Position numbers and translations under genes: made by a program. A model generated the notes under the pieces. The model saw only the letters and a list, made by a program, of their open reading frames with translations, was not told where the DNA came from and searched no databases. Shown here one piece after another: positions 54,476 to 63,620 of a DNA stretch of 64,000 nt (its first letter is position 1; each line of letters starts with the position of its first letter). Origin of the DNA: Sphingopyxis sp. LC81 (GTDB lineage Bacteria; Pseudomonadota; Alphaproteobacteria; Sphingomonadales; Sphingomonadaceae); contig NZ_JNFD01000001.1 in NCBI RefSeq assembly GCF_000756375.1, positions 248,001-312,000 of the forward strand, read 5' to 3'.

Positions 54476-54975
54476 AGCAAATCGAGCGCGAACAGCGTCG
54501 CGTGATGGCGGATCGCCGCGCGGTCGGTCGATTCGAACTGGACGCGCTGGGTGAAATAATCGTCGGGATCCTGCCCGCGCAGCGCGCGAGCGAACACCAC
54601 CTGGCCCACGGGCTTCTTCTCCGACCCACCGCCGGGTCCGGCGATTCCGGTGATTGCGACCGCGACATCGGCGTCGCTGTTCTCCAGCGCCCCCGCCGCC
54701 ATCGCCCACGCGGTCGCGAGCGAGACTTCGCCGAAGGTTTCCAGGATCTCGCTGCTGACGTCGAGCTGGCTCTGCTTCGCATGCCCCGAATAGGTGACGA
54801 AGCCGGCGCTGAACACGTCCGAGCTCCCCGCAATATCGGTCAGCGCAACCGACACCATGCCGCCGGTGCAGCTTTCGGCCACAGCGACTTTCCGCCCCGC
54901 GGCGCGGTTGTTCGCAAGGACGGTTGTGGCAAGGTCGTCGCGCGCGGTAAGGCGCGTTTCAGCATCGGACAGCAC
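54418..54975 (-). CDS. CinA C-terminal domain protein (nicotinamide-nucleotide amidase-like)
   Basis: 185 residues from a GTG at 54975, four bases after the ispDF stop, with GGAG ten bases upstream. It holds only the CinA C-terminal (PncC-like) domain: [53 protein letters not shown] and TGIAGPGGGSEKKPVGQVVF. The family deamidates nicotinamide mononucleotide in NAD recycling. Its end overlaps the COQ10-like gene by 58 bases on the opposite strand. Confidence 0.9.
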   Translation of the reverse strand: MLSDAETRLTARDDLATTVLANNRAAGRKVAVAESCTGGMVSVALTDIAGSSDVFSAGFVTYSGHAKQSQLDVSSEILETFGEVSLATAWAMAAGALENSDADVAVAITGIAGPGGGSEKKPVGQVVFARALRGQDPDDYFTQRVQFESTDRAAIRHHATLFALDLLQPERDELRPSEDIALPAP

Positions 54976-54979
54976 GGGT

Positions 54980-56158
54980 TCAATTCTCCGGAAGTTGCAG
55001 GGTCGCGACGGCCTGGGCCGCGATCCCCTCGCGGCGGCCGGTAAAGCCCAGCCGCTCTGTCGTAGTCGCTTTGACACTAACCCGCTCGAGCGGAATCGCA
55101 AGGATTTCGGCAATCCGTGCCCGCATCGCGGCGCGGTGCGGGCCGATTTTCGGCGCTTCGGCAATGATCGTCAGGTCGGCATGGTCGATCCGGCCGCCAC
55201 GCGCCGCGACCCGTTCGGCGGCAAAGCCAAGGAAGCGGTGTGAGGCCGCGCCGCGCCATTGCGGATCGCTCGGCGGAAAATGGTCGCCGATGTCGCCGTC
55301 GGCAAGCGCGCCGAGGATCGCGTCGGTCAGCGCATGAAGCGCGACGTCGGCATCGCTATGGCCTTCAAGTCCATGACTATGGGCGATTTCTATTCCCCCA
55401 ATCCAGAGCGGTTTGCCCGCCACCAGGCGGTGGACGTCATATCCCATGCCGACGGCGGTGCGCGTCATTTGATCGATCCCCAGCAAGCCGTTCAGGATCG
55501 CCATATCCTCGGCATATGTCAGTTTATGGAGGCGGGCTTCGCCCAGAACGGTCACAACCGCCACGCCCAGCCGGCGTGCCAACTGTGCATCGTCGGTGGC
55601 AGCCGCCTCGACGGCCTCGGCGTGGGCGCGGCGCAATGTGCCAAGATGGAACGCTTGCGGTGTCTGAACGCGCGCCAGTGCGCTGCGGTCGACGACCTCG
55701 CCGGCAAGGTGGGCGGCTTGTTCGACCAGCGTATCGGGAACGGGCAGCGTTGGGATCGCCGCTTCGGCATCGTGCAGCGCCGCGAGCAGGCGATCGATCA
55801 CCTCGGCGGTCACGCCGGGCCGCGCGGCGTCATGGATGAGCACGAACGCATCATCGCCCCAATCGGCCAGCATCGCGATCGCATTAGCGACCGATTGCTG
55901 CCTTTCGGCGCCCGGATCGGCGGAAATCCATCCCTGCGGCAAGCTGGAGATTGCTGCCGTGACGTCATCGTTGGCCACCAATACGCCGCCGTTGATCGCC
56001 GGATGCGCGGTAAAAGCGTCGAGGCTCCAGCGCAGCACCGGCTTGGGCCCAAGCATCGCTAGCTGTTTCGGCAGCTCGAAGCCGGCGCGCGTCCCTTGGC
56101 CGCCGGCGAGCAGCACGACCGCGACGGGCGGCAAGAGGGAAGGGGCGGACTCGGTCAT
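54980..56158 (-). CDS. ispDF: Bifunctional IspD/IspF enzyme of the MEP pathway
   Basis: 392 residues, a fusion of two isoprenoid enzymes, as is usual in alphaproteobacteria. Residues 1-230 are IspD (cytidylyltransferase) with AVVLLAGGQGTRAGFELPKQ and VLIHDAARPGVTAEVIDRL. Residues 235-392 are IspF (cyclodiphosphate synthase) with VGMGYDVHRLVAGKPLWIGG (zinc Asp and His), GLEGHSDADVALHALTDAIL and GDIGDHFPPSDPQWRGA. It makes precursors for quinone, hopanoid and carotenoid synthesis. It is divergent from dusB by about 100 bases. Confidence 0.97.
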   Translation of the reverse strand: MTESAPSLLPPVAVVLLAGGQGTRAGFELPKQLAMLGPKPVLRWSLDAFTAHPAINGGVLVANDDVTAAISSLPQGWISADPGAERQQSVANAIAMLADWGDDAFVLIHDAARPGVTAEVIDRLLAALHDAEAAIPTLPVPDTLVEQAAHLAGEVVDRSALARVQTPQAFHLGTLRRAHAEAVEAAATDDAQLARRLGVAVVTVLGEARLHKLTYAEDMAILNGLLGIDQMTRTAVGMGYDVHRLVAGKPLWIGGIEIAHSHGLEGHSDADVALHALTDAILGALADGDIGDHFPPSDPQWRGAASHRFLGFAAERVAARGGRIDHADLTIIAEAPKIGPHRAAMRARIAEILAIPLERVSVKATTTERLGFTGRREGIAAQAVATLQLPEN

Positions 56159-56256
56159 CTCGCGCGCCGTTAGCGTAGCCGCGGCTTGCGGGAAAGCCGC
56201 TTAACGTGTAGGGGCGCTGCTTATTTTTTAGGCAATGCAAACGAAAGCTCCCCGTC

Positions 56257-57255
56257 ATGGCGCCGCTGCGGCCCATCCAGATCGGTAACATCACCGTCGC
56301 GGATCCCGTGATCCTCGCGCCGATGACGGGCGTCACCGACCTGCCGTTCCGCAAGCTTGTCCGCTATTATGGCTCGGGGCTCAACGTCACTGAGATGATC
56401 GCCAGCCAGGCCGCGATCCGCGAGACGCGCCAGTCGATCCAGAAGGCGGCGTGGGATCCGGTCGAAGAGCCGGTGTCGATGCAGCTCGTCGGTTGTACGC
56501 CTTATGAAATGGGCGAAGCGGCCAAGCTCAACGAAGATCGCGGTGCGTCGATCATCGACATCAACATGGGCTGCCCGGTGCGCAAGGTCACCAACGGCGA
56601 TGCGGGCTCGGCGTTGATGCGCGACCTGAAGCTCGCCGCGGCGTTGATCGAATCCTGCGTGAAGGCTGTCTCGGTGCCGGTAACGGTCAAAATGCGCATG
56701 GGCTGGTGTCACGACAGCCTGAACGCACCCGAACTTGCGCATATCGCCGAGGATCTGGGCGCAAAGCTGGTGACGGTCCACGGCCGCACGCGCAACCAGA
56801 TGTATCGCGGCGAGGCCGACTGGGGCTTTGTCCGCAGCGTCAAGGATGCCGTGTCGATCCCGGTCATCGTCAATGGCGACATCTGCTCGGCTGATGATGC
56901 ACGCACGGCACTCGCGCAGAGCGGTGCCGATGGCGTTATGATCGGCCGCGGCGCCTATGGCCGTCCTTGGTTGCTCGGACAGGTGATGGCGGCGCTGCGC
57001 GGCGAGACCGAGCGGCCCGATCCCGGCATCGACGAACAATATGACGTCATTACATCGCATTACCGCGCGATGATCGACCATTATGGCGAAGTGACGGGTG
57101 TCAATATGGCGCGCAAGCATCTTGGCTGGTACGTCAAGAGCCTGCATGGATCGGCAGAATTCCGCAACAAGGTCAATCAGATCCCCCACAGCCGCGACGT
57201 GCTCGACGCGCTCGAGCAATTCTACACACCGTTCCTAAGCAAGGCGGCGGCGTGA
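56257..57255 (+). CDS. dusB: tRNA-dihydrouridine synthase DusB
   Basis: 332 residues. This flavin enzyme reduces uridines in the tRNA D loop. The barrel motifs are [40 protein letters not shown] (catalytic Cys region), VTVKMRMGW and [19 protein letters not shown] with [20 protein letters not shown]. It heads the ntr cluster, as in many alphaproteobacteria, and its stop overlaps the ntrB GTG by four bases. Confidence 0.96.
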   Translation: MAPLRPIQIGNITVADPVILAPMTGVTDLPFRKLVRYYGSGLNVTEMIASQAAIRETRQSIQKAAWDPVEEPVSMQLVGCTPYEMGEAAKLNEDRGASIIDINMGCPVRKVTNGDAGSALMRDLKLAAALIESCVKAVSVPVTVKMRMGWCHDSLNAPELAHIAEDLGAKLVTVHGRTRNQMYRGEADWGFVRSVKDAVSIPVIVNGDICSADDARTALAQSGADGVMIGRGAYGRPWLLGQVMAALRGETERPDPGIDEQYDVITSHYRAMIDHYGEVTGVNMARKHLGWYVKSLHGSAEFRNKVNQIPHSRDVLDALEQFYTPFLSKAAA

Positions 57256-58343
57256 GCGCGCTCACGTCGAGCATCCCGAATTTCGACCACGACGAGCTGA
57301 TCCAGTCGCACCCCGTTCCGACGCTGTTGATCGACGGCGGCGGGGTGGTGCTGTTCGTCAATGCTGCCGCCGAGCAGCTCTGCAACGTCAGTCGCTCGGC
57401 GATGGTTGGCCGTGTCATCTATGACGTCATCGAGATGGATCGCAGCTATCGCCAGCGGATGAGCGACGCCTCGACGTCGGCGCTCTTCGCGCATCGCACC
57501 GAGATTTCGGCGGCCGGTCGCCGGTCCTTCTTCGTCGATATGCAGATGGTGCCCTATGGCCAGAGCGGCCACCGTATCCTCGCGCTCGTGCCGTCGCAGA
57601 GCGACGCCGAGTTGATGGGCGGCGCGATCGGGCGTTCGGGCCGCGCGGCGGGCGCGGCGGCTTCGATGCTGGCGCACGAGATCAAGAACCCGCTCGCGGG
57701 CATCAAGGGTGCCGCGCAGCTCCTCGCGCGCAAAACCGACGCTGGGGGCGAGCGCTTCACGACGCTGATCTGCGCCGAGGTCGACCGGATCGCGACGCTG
57801 ATCGACCAGATGGAGCATTTCTCGCGCGGGCAACCGATCGCGTGCGGCCCGATCAACCTCTATCAGCCGATCCATCAGGCGATGGAAACCGCTCGCGCGC
57901 GCCAGTTTCCGGGAATCCGTTTTGCAGAGGATTTCGATCCGTCATTGCCGCTGGTCCATGGGAACCACGACGCCATGGTGCAAATATTGCTCAACCTGCT
58001 CACCAATGGCTGCGAGGCATTGGGCGGGCGCGACGATGGCGTCGTGCGGCTGACGACCGCCTATCGTCACGGCCTGTCGATCGACAACGGCGACGGACGC
58101 GGTCGCATTGCGCTGCCGATCGAGGTCAGCGTCAGCGACAATGGCCCGGGCGTTCCAGCCGATATTCGCGGCGACCTGTTCGATCCGTTCGTGACGACGA
58201 AGCGCGAGGGGCGGGGGCTTGGCCTCGCGCTCGTCGCCAAGCTCGCGCGCGACATGGGCGGCACGGTCCAGCATATCCGCGATGGCGACTGGACCCGCTT
58301 CCGCGTCCACCTGCCCGTCGCGCAAAAGGGACGGCCGGCATGA
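57252..58343 (+). CDS. ntrB: Nitrogen regulation sensor kinase NtrB (GlnL)
   Basis: 363 residues, soluble, from a GTG in a GTGA overlap. The PAS domain ([20 protein letters not shown]) is followed by the dimerisation/phosphoacceptor helix [20 protein letters not shown] and a complete ATP-binding domain ([46 protein letters not shown]). It phosphorylates or dephosphorylates NtrC under control of the PII protein. It is coupled to ntrC by a four-base overlap. Confidence 0.96.
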   Translation: MSALTSSIPNFDHDELIQSHPVPTLLIDGGGVVLFVNAAAEQLCNVSRSAMVGRVIYDVIEMDRSYRQRMSDASTSALFAHRTEISAAGRRSFFVDMQMVPYGQSGHRILALVPSQSDAELMGGAIGRSGRAAGAAASMLAHEIKNPLAGIKGAAQLLARKTDAGGERFTTLICAEVDRIATLIDQMEHFSRGQPIACGPINLYQPIHQAMETARARQFPGIRFAEDFDPSLPLVHGNHDAMVQILLNLLTNGCEALGGRDDGVVRLTTAYRHGLSIDNGDGRGRIALPIEVSVSDNGPGVPADIRGDLFDPFVTTKREGRGLGLALVAKLARDMGGTVQHIRDGDWTRFRVHLPVAQKGRPA

Positions 58344-59749
58344 GTAAGGCAAAGACGATTCTGCTCGTCGAAGACGATCCGGCGATCGCGATGATCATTC
58401 GCGAAACGCTTGTCGGCGAATGCGGCCAGTTCGCGTCGGTCGCCAGCATCGCCGAACGCAACGCCTGGCTCGCCGACAACCGGCCTGACCTCGTTATCAC
58501 CGATGTCGTCCTGCCCGACGGTGACGGCATCGATTCGCTGCGGGTCGACGCCCTTACGCCAGTGATCGTCCTGTCGGCGCAGAACACGCTCGACACCGCG
58601 GTGCGCGCGACCGGAATCGGCAGTTACGATTATCTGCCCAAGCCATTCGATCTCGACGAACTGACCGCGAGCGTCCGCGCCGCGTTGCAGCGAAAGGCGG
58701 AGCCCGCGGCAAGGGACGCTGCGGCACCGGCGGACAGCCATGGCCTCGTCGGCCGCGCCCCGGCGATGCAGGCGGTGTATCGCACGATCGCGCGGCTCGC
58801 CTCGAACGACCTCGCGGTGCTGATCCTCGGCGAATCCGGGACGGGCAAGGAGGTCGTGGCGCGCGCGATCCACGCGACGGGCCTGCGCCGGAGCGGGCCT
58901 TTCGTCGCGATCAACATGGCCGCAATCCCGCGCGAATTGATCGAAGCCGAACTGTTCGGCCACGAAAAGGGCGCCTTTACCGGCGCGCACAGCCGCAATG
59001 CCGGGCGGTTCGAACAGGCTGCGGGCGGCACGCTCTTCCTCGACGAGATCGGCGACATGCCGCTCGAGGCGCAGACCCGCCTGCTGCGCGTCCTGCAAAG
59101 CAACGAATATTCGACCGTCGGCGGCAACCAGGCGTTGCGCGCCGATGTGCGCGTCATCGCCGCGACGCACCGCGACATGCGCACGCTTGTCGCCGACGGC
59201 CGGTTTCGCGAGGATCTCTTCTACCGTCTCAACGTCATTCCCGTGACCTTGCCACCGCTCCGCGACCGGCGCAGCGACATCGCAGCGCTCGTCCGCCACT
59301 TTGTCGAGGCAGGGCGCGGTTCGGGGTTGCCCGACCGACAGTTCGCGCCTGCGGCGATGCAGTGGCTCGAACGCTATGACTGGCCGGGCAATGTTCGCGA
59401 ACTCGGCAACGTCGTCCAGCGGCTCGCTGTCCTGTCGCGCGATGTCGTCGTGACCGTGCGCGATGTCGAGACGGTGCTGCACGAAAGCGGCGAGGGTGGC
59501 GGCGCGGTCGAGCCTGCTGCGCTGATCGCCCGTGCGGTCGACGACTGGGCGCGCGAGCAGATGGCGGATACGGCAAGCGAAGGCGATATTCACGAACAGC
59601 TTGAAGCGATCGTCGAGGCGGCGCTTTTTCGCCGCGTGTTGCGCGACGTTCGCGGTAACCAACTGGAGGCGGCGCGCCGCCTTGGCATCAACCGTAACAC
59701 GCTACGCAAGCGCCTCGGGCAGCTCGATATCGATCCCGCTCAGCCTTGA
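58340..59749 (+). CDS. ntrC: Nitrogen regulation response regulator NtrC (GlnG)
   Basis: 469 residues. The receiver domain has ILLVEDDPAIAMI and the phosphoacceptor Asp55 in DLVITDVVLPDGDG. The AAA+ sigma-54 activator domain is complete: LILGESGTGKEVVARAIH (Walker A), LFGHEKGAFTGAHSRNAGRF (sigma-54 contact loop intact) and GGTLFLDEIGDMPLEAQ (Walker B). The C-terminal Fis-type HTH is NQLEAARRLGINRNTLRKRL. It activates nitrogen-limitation genes at sigma-54 promoters. Its stop is followed by a 93-base, AT-richer leader before ntrY. Confidence 0.97.
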   Translation: MSKAKTILLVEDDPAIAMIIRETLVGECGQFASVASIAERNAWLADNRPDLVITDVVLPDGDGIDSLRVDALTPVIVLSAQNTLDTAVRATGIGSYDYLPKPFDLDELTASVRAALQRKAEPAARDAAAPADSHGLVGRAPAMQAVYRTIARLASNDLAVLILGESGTGKEVVARAIHATGLRRSGPFVAINMAAIPRELIEAELFGHEKGAFTGAHSRNAGRFEQAAGGTLFLDEIGDMPLEAQTRLLRVLQSNEYSTVGGNQALRADVRVIAATHRDMRTLVADGRFREDLFYRLNVIPVTLPPLRDRRSDIAALVRHFVEAGRGSGLPDRQFAPAAMQWLERYDWPGNVRELGNVVQRLAVLSRDVVVTVRDVETVLHESGEGGGAVEPAALIARAVDDWAREQMADTASEGDIHEQLEAIVEAALFRRVLRDVRGNQLEAARRLGINRNTLRKRLGQLDIDPAQP

Positions 59750-59842
59750 TTGGCAAAGACAAACTCGGAATCGGGGCAATTGGGCGACACTCGCGTAGAT
59801 TGTGTGTTTTCTATGCAACAGGATTGTCGTAGCGTGGCAACA

Positions 59843-62134
59843 ATGACGCAATCCCCCTCTCTGGCTCTCGATATGGATTCGGACGGCCAGGAAGTGCGCT
59901 CGGGCTTCTGGCGCTTTGCCGCACCGGAATATTATACGCTCGCCATCATCATCAGCGTCGCCATCGCGACCTATATCTTCGTGACGGGCGATGCGCAGAG
60001 CGAGCGGTTGCTGACGCCCGCGCTCGTGGCCGCGATCATGGTCGTCAATCTCGTGCCGGCGATGGCGCTGATCGTGCTCATCGGCAGCCGCGTCGCGCGT
60101 GCGCGGGCCGTGCGATCGATGGCGGGCGGCAACGGCCGCCTCCATGTTCGTCTCGTTGCGCTCTTTTCACTGATTGCCGCGGCGCCGACGTTGCTCGTCG
60201 TCATCTTCGCTTCGCTGCTGTTCCAGTTCGGCGTCGATTTCTGGTTTTCCGACCGGTCGCGCGGCATGTTCGAAAATGCCGCCAACCTTGCCGAGGGCTA
60301 TTATCAGGAAAACCAGCGGCAGGTCGGCGCGAACACTTATGCGATGGCAACCGACCTCGGCAAGCAACTGAGCCTGGTTCCGATCGATAGCCCGGCCTTC
60401 AGCAATTATTATCTGCAGCAGGTCGTGGTGCGCAGCCTCAATGAATCGGCGATTATCGAAATCGGCCGGGACGGCGTTGCGCGCACCGCGACGGCGATCA
60501 ACCCCGATGACAGGGCGGCCGAAGCCCGTCTTGGTTCGGCGATGGTCGGCCGCCTCGACGCGGGCGAGGATGTCGTCGTCGTTCGCCAGCCCACCCGAAT
60601 CGAAGCCGCGGCACGGCTGCCCGGCACCGATCGCGCTTATGTCTATGCCTCCCGCGACACCAACGTCCCGGGCTTCCAGCAGTCTGCGCGCGCGAGCGCG
60701 GTTCTGGCCGACTATAACAATCTGTTCGAACGCTCGCAGCAGCTCCAGCTGCAATTCAACGGCGCGCTCTATCTTGGCTCGTTGCTGCTTCTCGCGCTTG
60801 CCGTCATTGCGGCGATCGTGGTTGCGGACCGTATCGTCCGCCCGCTCGGCACATTGATCGGTGCGACGCGAACCGCGGCGGGCGGCGATCTGTCGGTCCG
60901 GGTTCCCCCGCCGGCACGCGACGACGAAATCGCGGTGCTGACGCGCGCCTTCAATCGGATGACCGAGCAGTTGCAGGGCCAGACCGGCGCGCTCGTCAGC
61001 GTGAACGAGCAGCTCGAGGCCCGGCGCAGCTTTATCGAGGCGGTGCTCAGCGGCGTGTCGTCGGCGGTGGTTTCGGTCGATGCCGATCACCGCATCCTGC
61101 TCGCCAACGCGGCGGCCGAGCGCCTGATCTGCCAATCGGCCGAATGCCTGACGGGGCAGCCGCTCGACGATGTCGCGCCCGAGCTGGCGCGTCTGCTGAT
61201 CAGCGACGAGCGCGAGGCGATCGTTCAGCTCTCGCGCAAGGATGCCGAGCCCGCGACGCTCGCGGCGAAAGCCGTGGCGCAGGGCGACGGCTTTGTTCTG
61301 AGTTTCGAGGACATCACGCAGCAATTGCTCGATCAGCGCCGCGCCGCCTGGTCCGACGTGGCGCGGCGCATCGCGCACGAGATCAAGAACCCGCTCACTC
61401 CGATCCAGCTCGCGGCCGAACGGCTCCAGCGGCGGTTTGGCGACAAGGTCGAGGGCGATGCCGCCACGTTCCGCAAGCTAACCGACACGGTGATCCGGCA
61501 GGTGCACGACATGCGGCGCATGGTCGACGAATTTTCCAGCTTTGCCCGGATGCCGAAACCGACCTTCGGGGTCGAGGATGTCCGCGATATCCTGCGCCAG
61601 ACGGTGTTCCTGTTCGAAGTCGCAAAGCCCGACATCACGTTCGCAGTCAAAACGCCCGCCGAGATCGAACCGCTTGTCTGCGATCGCCGCCTGTTGTCGC
61701 AGGCCATGACGAATATTGTAAAAAACGCCGTAGAAGCGATTGAAGAAAAATATAGAAATTCAGAATCGACCGTCACCGGACATGTGGCTGCCGAACTTTT
61801 TTCCGGTGCGGAAGGCGAGATCGTCATTCGTGTCTCCGACGACGGCATCGGGCTACCGGAAGCGCGCGACGCCATTGCCGAGCCCTATATGACGACGCGC
61901 CAGGGCGGGACGGGCCTCGGGCTCGCGATCGTCAAGAAGATCGTCGAACAACATTATGGCGAACTGGAATTTTCGGACAATCCGGCGGGGCAGGGGACGT
62001 GCGTCACCCTGACGCTCCATCCCGACCGGCTGCGGCCGTTGGCCGGCAAGGGCGGGGAACAAGGCATGGGGCATAGTGAATCGGTTCCCGGGCGCATCCG
62101 GAACCGGCAGGACAGAGAAGATCATGGCGCTTGA
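59843..62134 (+). CDS. ntrY: Membrane sensor histidine kinase NtrY
   Basis: 763 residues from ATG 59843; a TTG at 59750 and a GTG at 59834 are alternatives and no start has a strong ribosome site. N-terminal helices (YYTLAIIISVAIATYIFVTG, LVAAIMVVNLVPAMALIVLI, LVALFSLIAAAPTLLVVIFA) surround an extracytoplasmic sensor (about 150-300), then a fourth helix (LYLGSLLLLALAVIAAIVVA), HAMP, PAS, and the kinase core with [20 protein letters not shown] and the N- and G-boxes (NIVKNAVEAIEEKY, RVSDDGIGLPEARD, GGTGLGLAIVKKIVEQHY). It senses nitrogen or redox state and pairs with NtrX. The AT-richer leader (59750-59842) may hold a separate promoter. It overlaps ntrX by 11 bases. Confidence 0.95.
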   Translation: MTQSPSLALDMDSDGQEVRSGFWRFAAPEYYTLAIIISVAIATYIFVTGDAQSERLLTPALVAAIMVVNLVPAMALIVLIGSRVARARAVRSMAGGNGRLHVRLVALFSLIAAAPTLLVVIFASLLFQFGVDFWFSDRSRGMFENAANLAEGYYQENQRQVGANTYAMATDLGKQLSLVPIDSPAFSNYYLQQVVVRSLNESAIIEIGRDGVARTATAINPDDRAAEARLGSAMVGRLDAGEDVVVVRQPTRIEAAARLPGTDRAYVYASRDTNVPGFQQSARASAVLADYNNLFERSQQLQLQFNGALYLGSLLLLALAVIAAIVVADRIVRPLGTLIGATRTAAGGDLSVRVPPPARDDEIAVLTRAFNRMTEQLQGQTGALVSVNEQLEARRSFIEAVLSGVSSAVVSVDADHRILLANAAAERLICQSAECLTGQPLDDVAPELARLLISDEREAIVQLSRKDAEPATLAAKAVAQGDGFVLSFEDITQQLLDQRRAAWSDVARRIAHEIKNPLTPIQLAAERLQRRFGDKVEGDAATFRKLTDTVIRQVHDMRRMVDEFSSFARMPKPTFGVEDVRDILRQTVFLFEVAKPDITFAVKTPAEIEPLVCDRRLLSQAMTNIVKNAVEAIEEKYRNSESTVTGHVAAELFSGAEGEIVIRVSDDGIGLPEARDAIAEPYMTTRQGGTGLGLAIVKKIVEQHYGELEFSDNPAGQGTCVTLTLHPDRLRPLAGKGGEQGMGHSESVPGRIRNRQDREDHGA

Positions 62135-63503
62135 TATTCTGATCGTCGACGACGAACGCGACATTTGCGACCTTGTCGCCGGCGTCATGGAAGACGAAGG
62201 TTATGAGGCGCGCACCGCGTCGGACAGCGACTCTGCGCTTGAGGCGATCCGCCAGCGGCGGCCGTCGCTCGCGCTGATCGACGTCTGGCTGCAAGGGTCG
62301 CGGCTCGATGGGCTGGGGCTGGTCGAGGCGATCAAGGCTTTCGATCCGACATTGCCGATCATCGTCATTTCGGGCCATGGCGGCCTCGACACCGCGGTTG
62401 CGGCGATCCGCCGGGGCGCGTTCGATTTCATCGAAAAGCCGTTCGAAGCGTCGCGACTGCTCCACCTCGTCGCGCGCGCGACCGAGAGCGAGCGGCTGAA
62501 GTTCGAATATGAGCAATTGCGCGAGAAGGCGGGCCCGTCGGACGAGCTGACCGGCACCAGCGCCGCGATCAACAATGTCCGTGCGACGCTGAAGCGCGTG
62601 GCGGGGACGGGAAGCCGGGTGCTGATTACAGGGGCGCCCGGCGTCGGCAAGGAGGTCGCCGCGCGCGTGCTGCACGGATGGAGCGGCAGGCAGAACGCGC
62701 CATTTCGCGTCATTTCCTCGGCAAGAATGGATCCCGAGACGGTCGAGACCGAATTGTTCGGGTCCGAAGCCGAGGATGGTTCGATCCGCGTCGGGCTGCT
62801 CGAACAGGCGCATGGCGGCACCCTGTTTCTCGACGAGGTCGCCGACATGCCGCTGACGACGCAGGGCAAGATCTTGCGCGTCCTGACCGACCAGAGCTTT
62901 GCCCGCGTCGGCGGTCGCACGATGATCCGCGTCGATGTCCGCATCATTTCGGGGTCGGCGCGCGACCTGATGACCGAAATTGCAGAAAGCCGCTTTCGCG
63001 AAGACCTCTACTACCGGCTGAACGTCGTGCCCGTCCACATCCCGCCGCTGCGCGAGCGGCGCGACGATATCGCCAGCCTCTGCGATCATTATATCCGTCG
63101 TTATGCCGCCGACCGCCGCGTCGCGCCGCCCGAAATCAGTTCGGAGGCGATGGCCGCGCTCCAGGCGCATGAGTGGCCGGGCAATGTTCGCGAACTGCGC
63201 AATGTGATCGAACGCGTGATGATCTTGGCGCCGAGCGACCGCCTCGCACGGATCGACGCCGATATGCTGCCGTCCGAACTGGTGCGCGGCGGAACCGACA
63301 TCTTGCCTCATTCGGAATCGATCACCGCGATTCCGCTGAAGGAAGCGCGCGAGAATTTCGAGCGCGAATATCTGCGCATCCAGATCAACCGTTTTTCGGG
63401 CAATATTTCGCGCACCGCGACCTTCATCGGCATGGAGCGCTCGGCGCTGCACCGCAAACTGAAACTTTTGGGGCTTACCGAGAGTTCGGACGGCGAGGGA
63501 TAG
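62124..63503 (+). CDS. ntrX: Response regulator NtrX, GAFTGA loop absent
   Basis: 459 residues. ATG 62124 lies inside the end of ntrY. The receiver domain has ILIVDDERDICDLVAGVMED and Asp53 in LALIDVWLQGS. The AAA+ domain keeps LITGAPGVGKEVAARVLHGW and GGTLFLDEVADMPLTTQGKI, but where NtrC has GAFTGA this protein reads LFGSEAEDGSIRVGLLEQAH, so the sigma-54 contact loop is missing. A Fis-type helix-turn-helix (FSGNISRTATFIGMERSALH) closes the chain. It is probably a sigma-70-type regulator of respiration and envelope genes, as reported for other alphaproteobacterial NtrX proteins lacking the loop. Confidence 0.95.
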   Translation: MALDILIVDDERDICDLVAGVMEDEGYEARTASDSDSALEAIRQRRPSLALIDVWLQGSRLDGLGLVEAIKAFDPTLPIIVISGHGGLDTAVAAIRRGAFDFIEKPFEASRLLHLVARATESERLKFEYEQLREKAGPSDELTGTSAAINNVRATLKRVAGTGSRVLITGAPGVGKEVAARVLHGWSGRQNAPFRVISSARMDPETVETELFGSEAEDGSIRVGLLEQAHGGTLFLDEVADMPLTTQGKILRVLTDQSFARVGGRTMIRVDVRIISGSARDLMTEIAESRFREDLYYRLNVVPVHIPPLRERRDDIASLCDHYIRRYAADRRVAPPEISSEAMAALQAHEWPGNVRELRNVIERVMILAPSDRLARIDADMLPSELVRGGTDILPHSESITAIPLKEARENFEREYLRIQINRFSGNISRTATFIGMERSALHRKLKLLGLTESSDGEG

Positions 63504-63620
63504 CGGCTTTGCGCTAGACCTTGCGCGTCCTTTGCCGCATATTACGTGCGAAATAAGGTCTCAATAGCCGGAACACCGGCACCGTACCCGCGGTTTTACC
63601 GCCAAAAACAGGAGGCAAAT

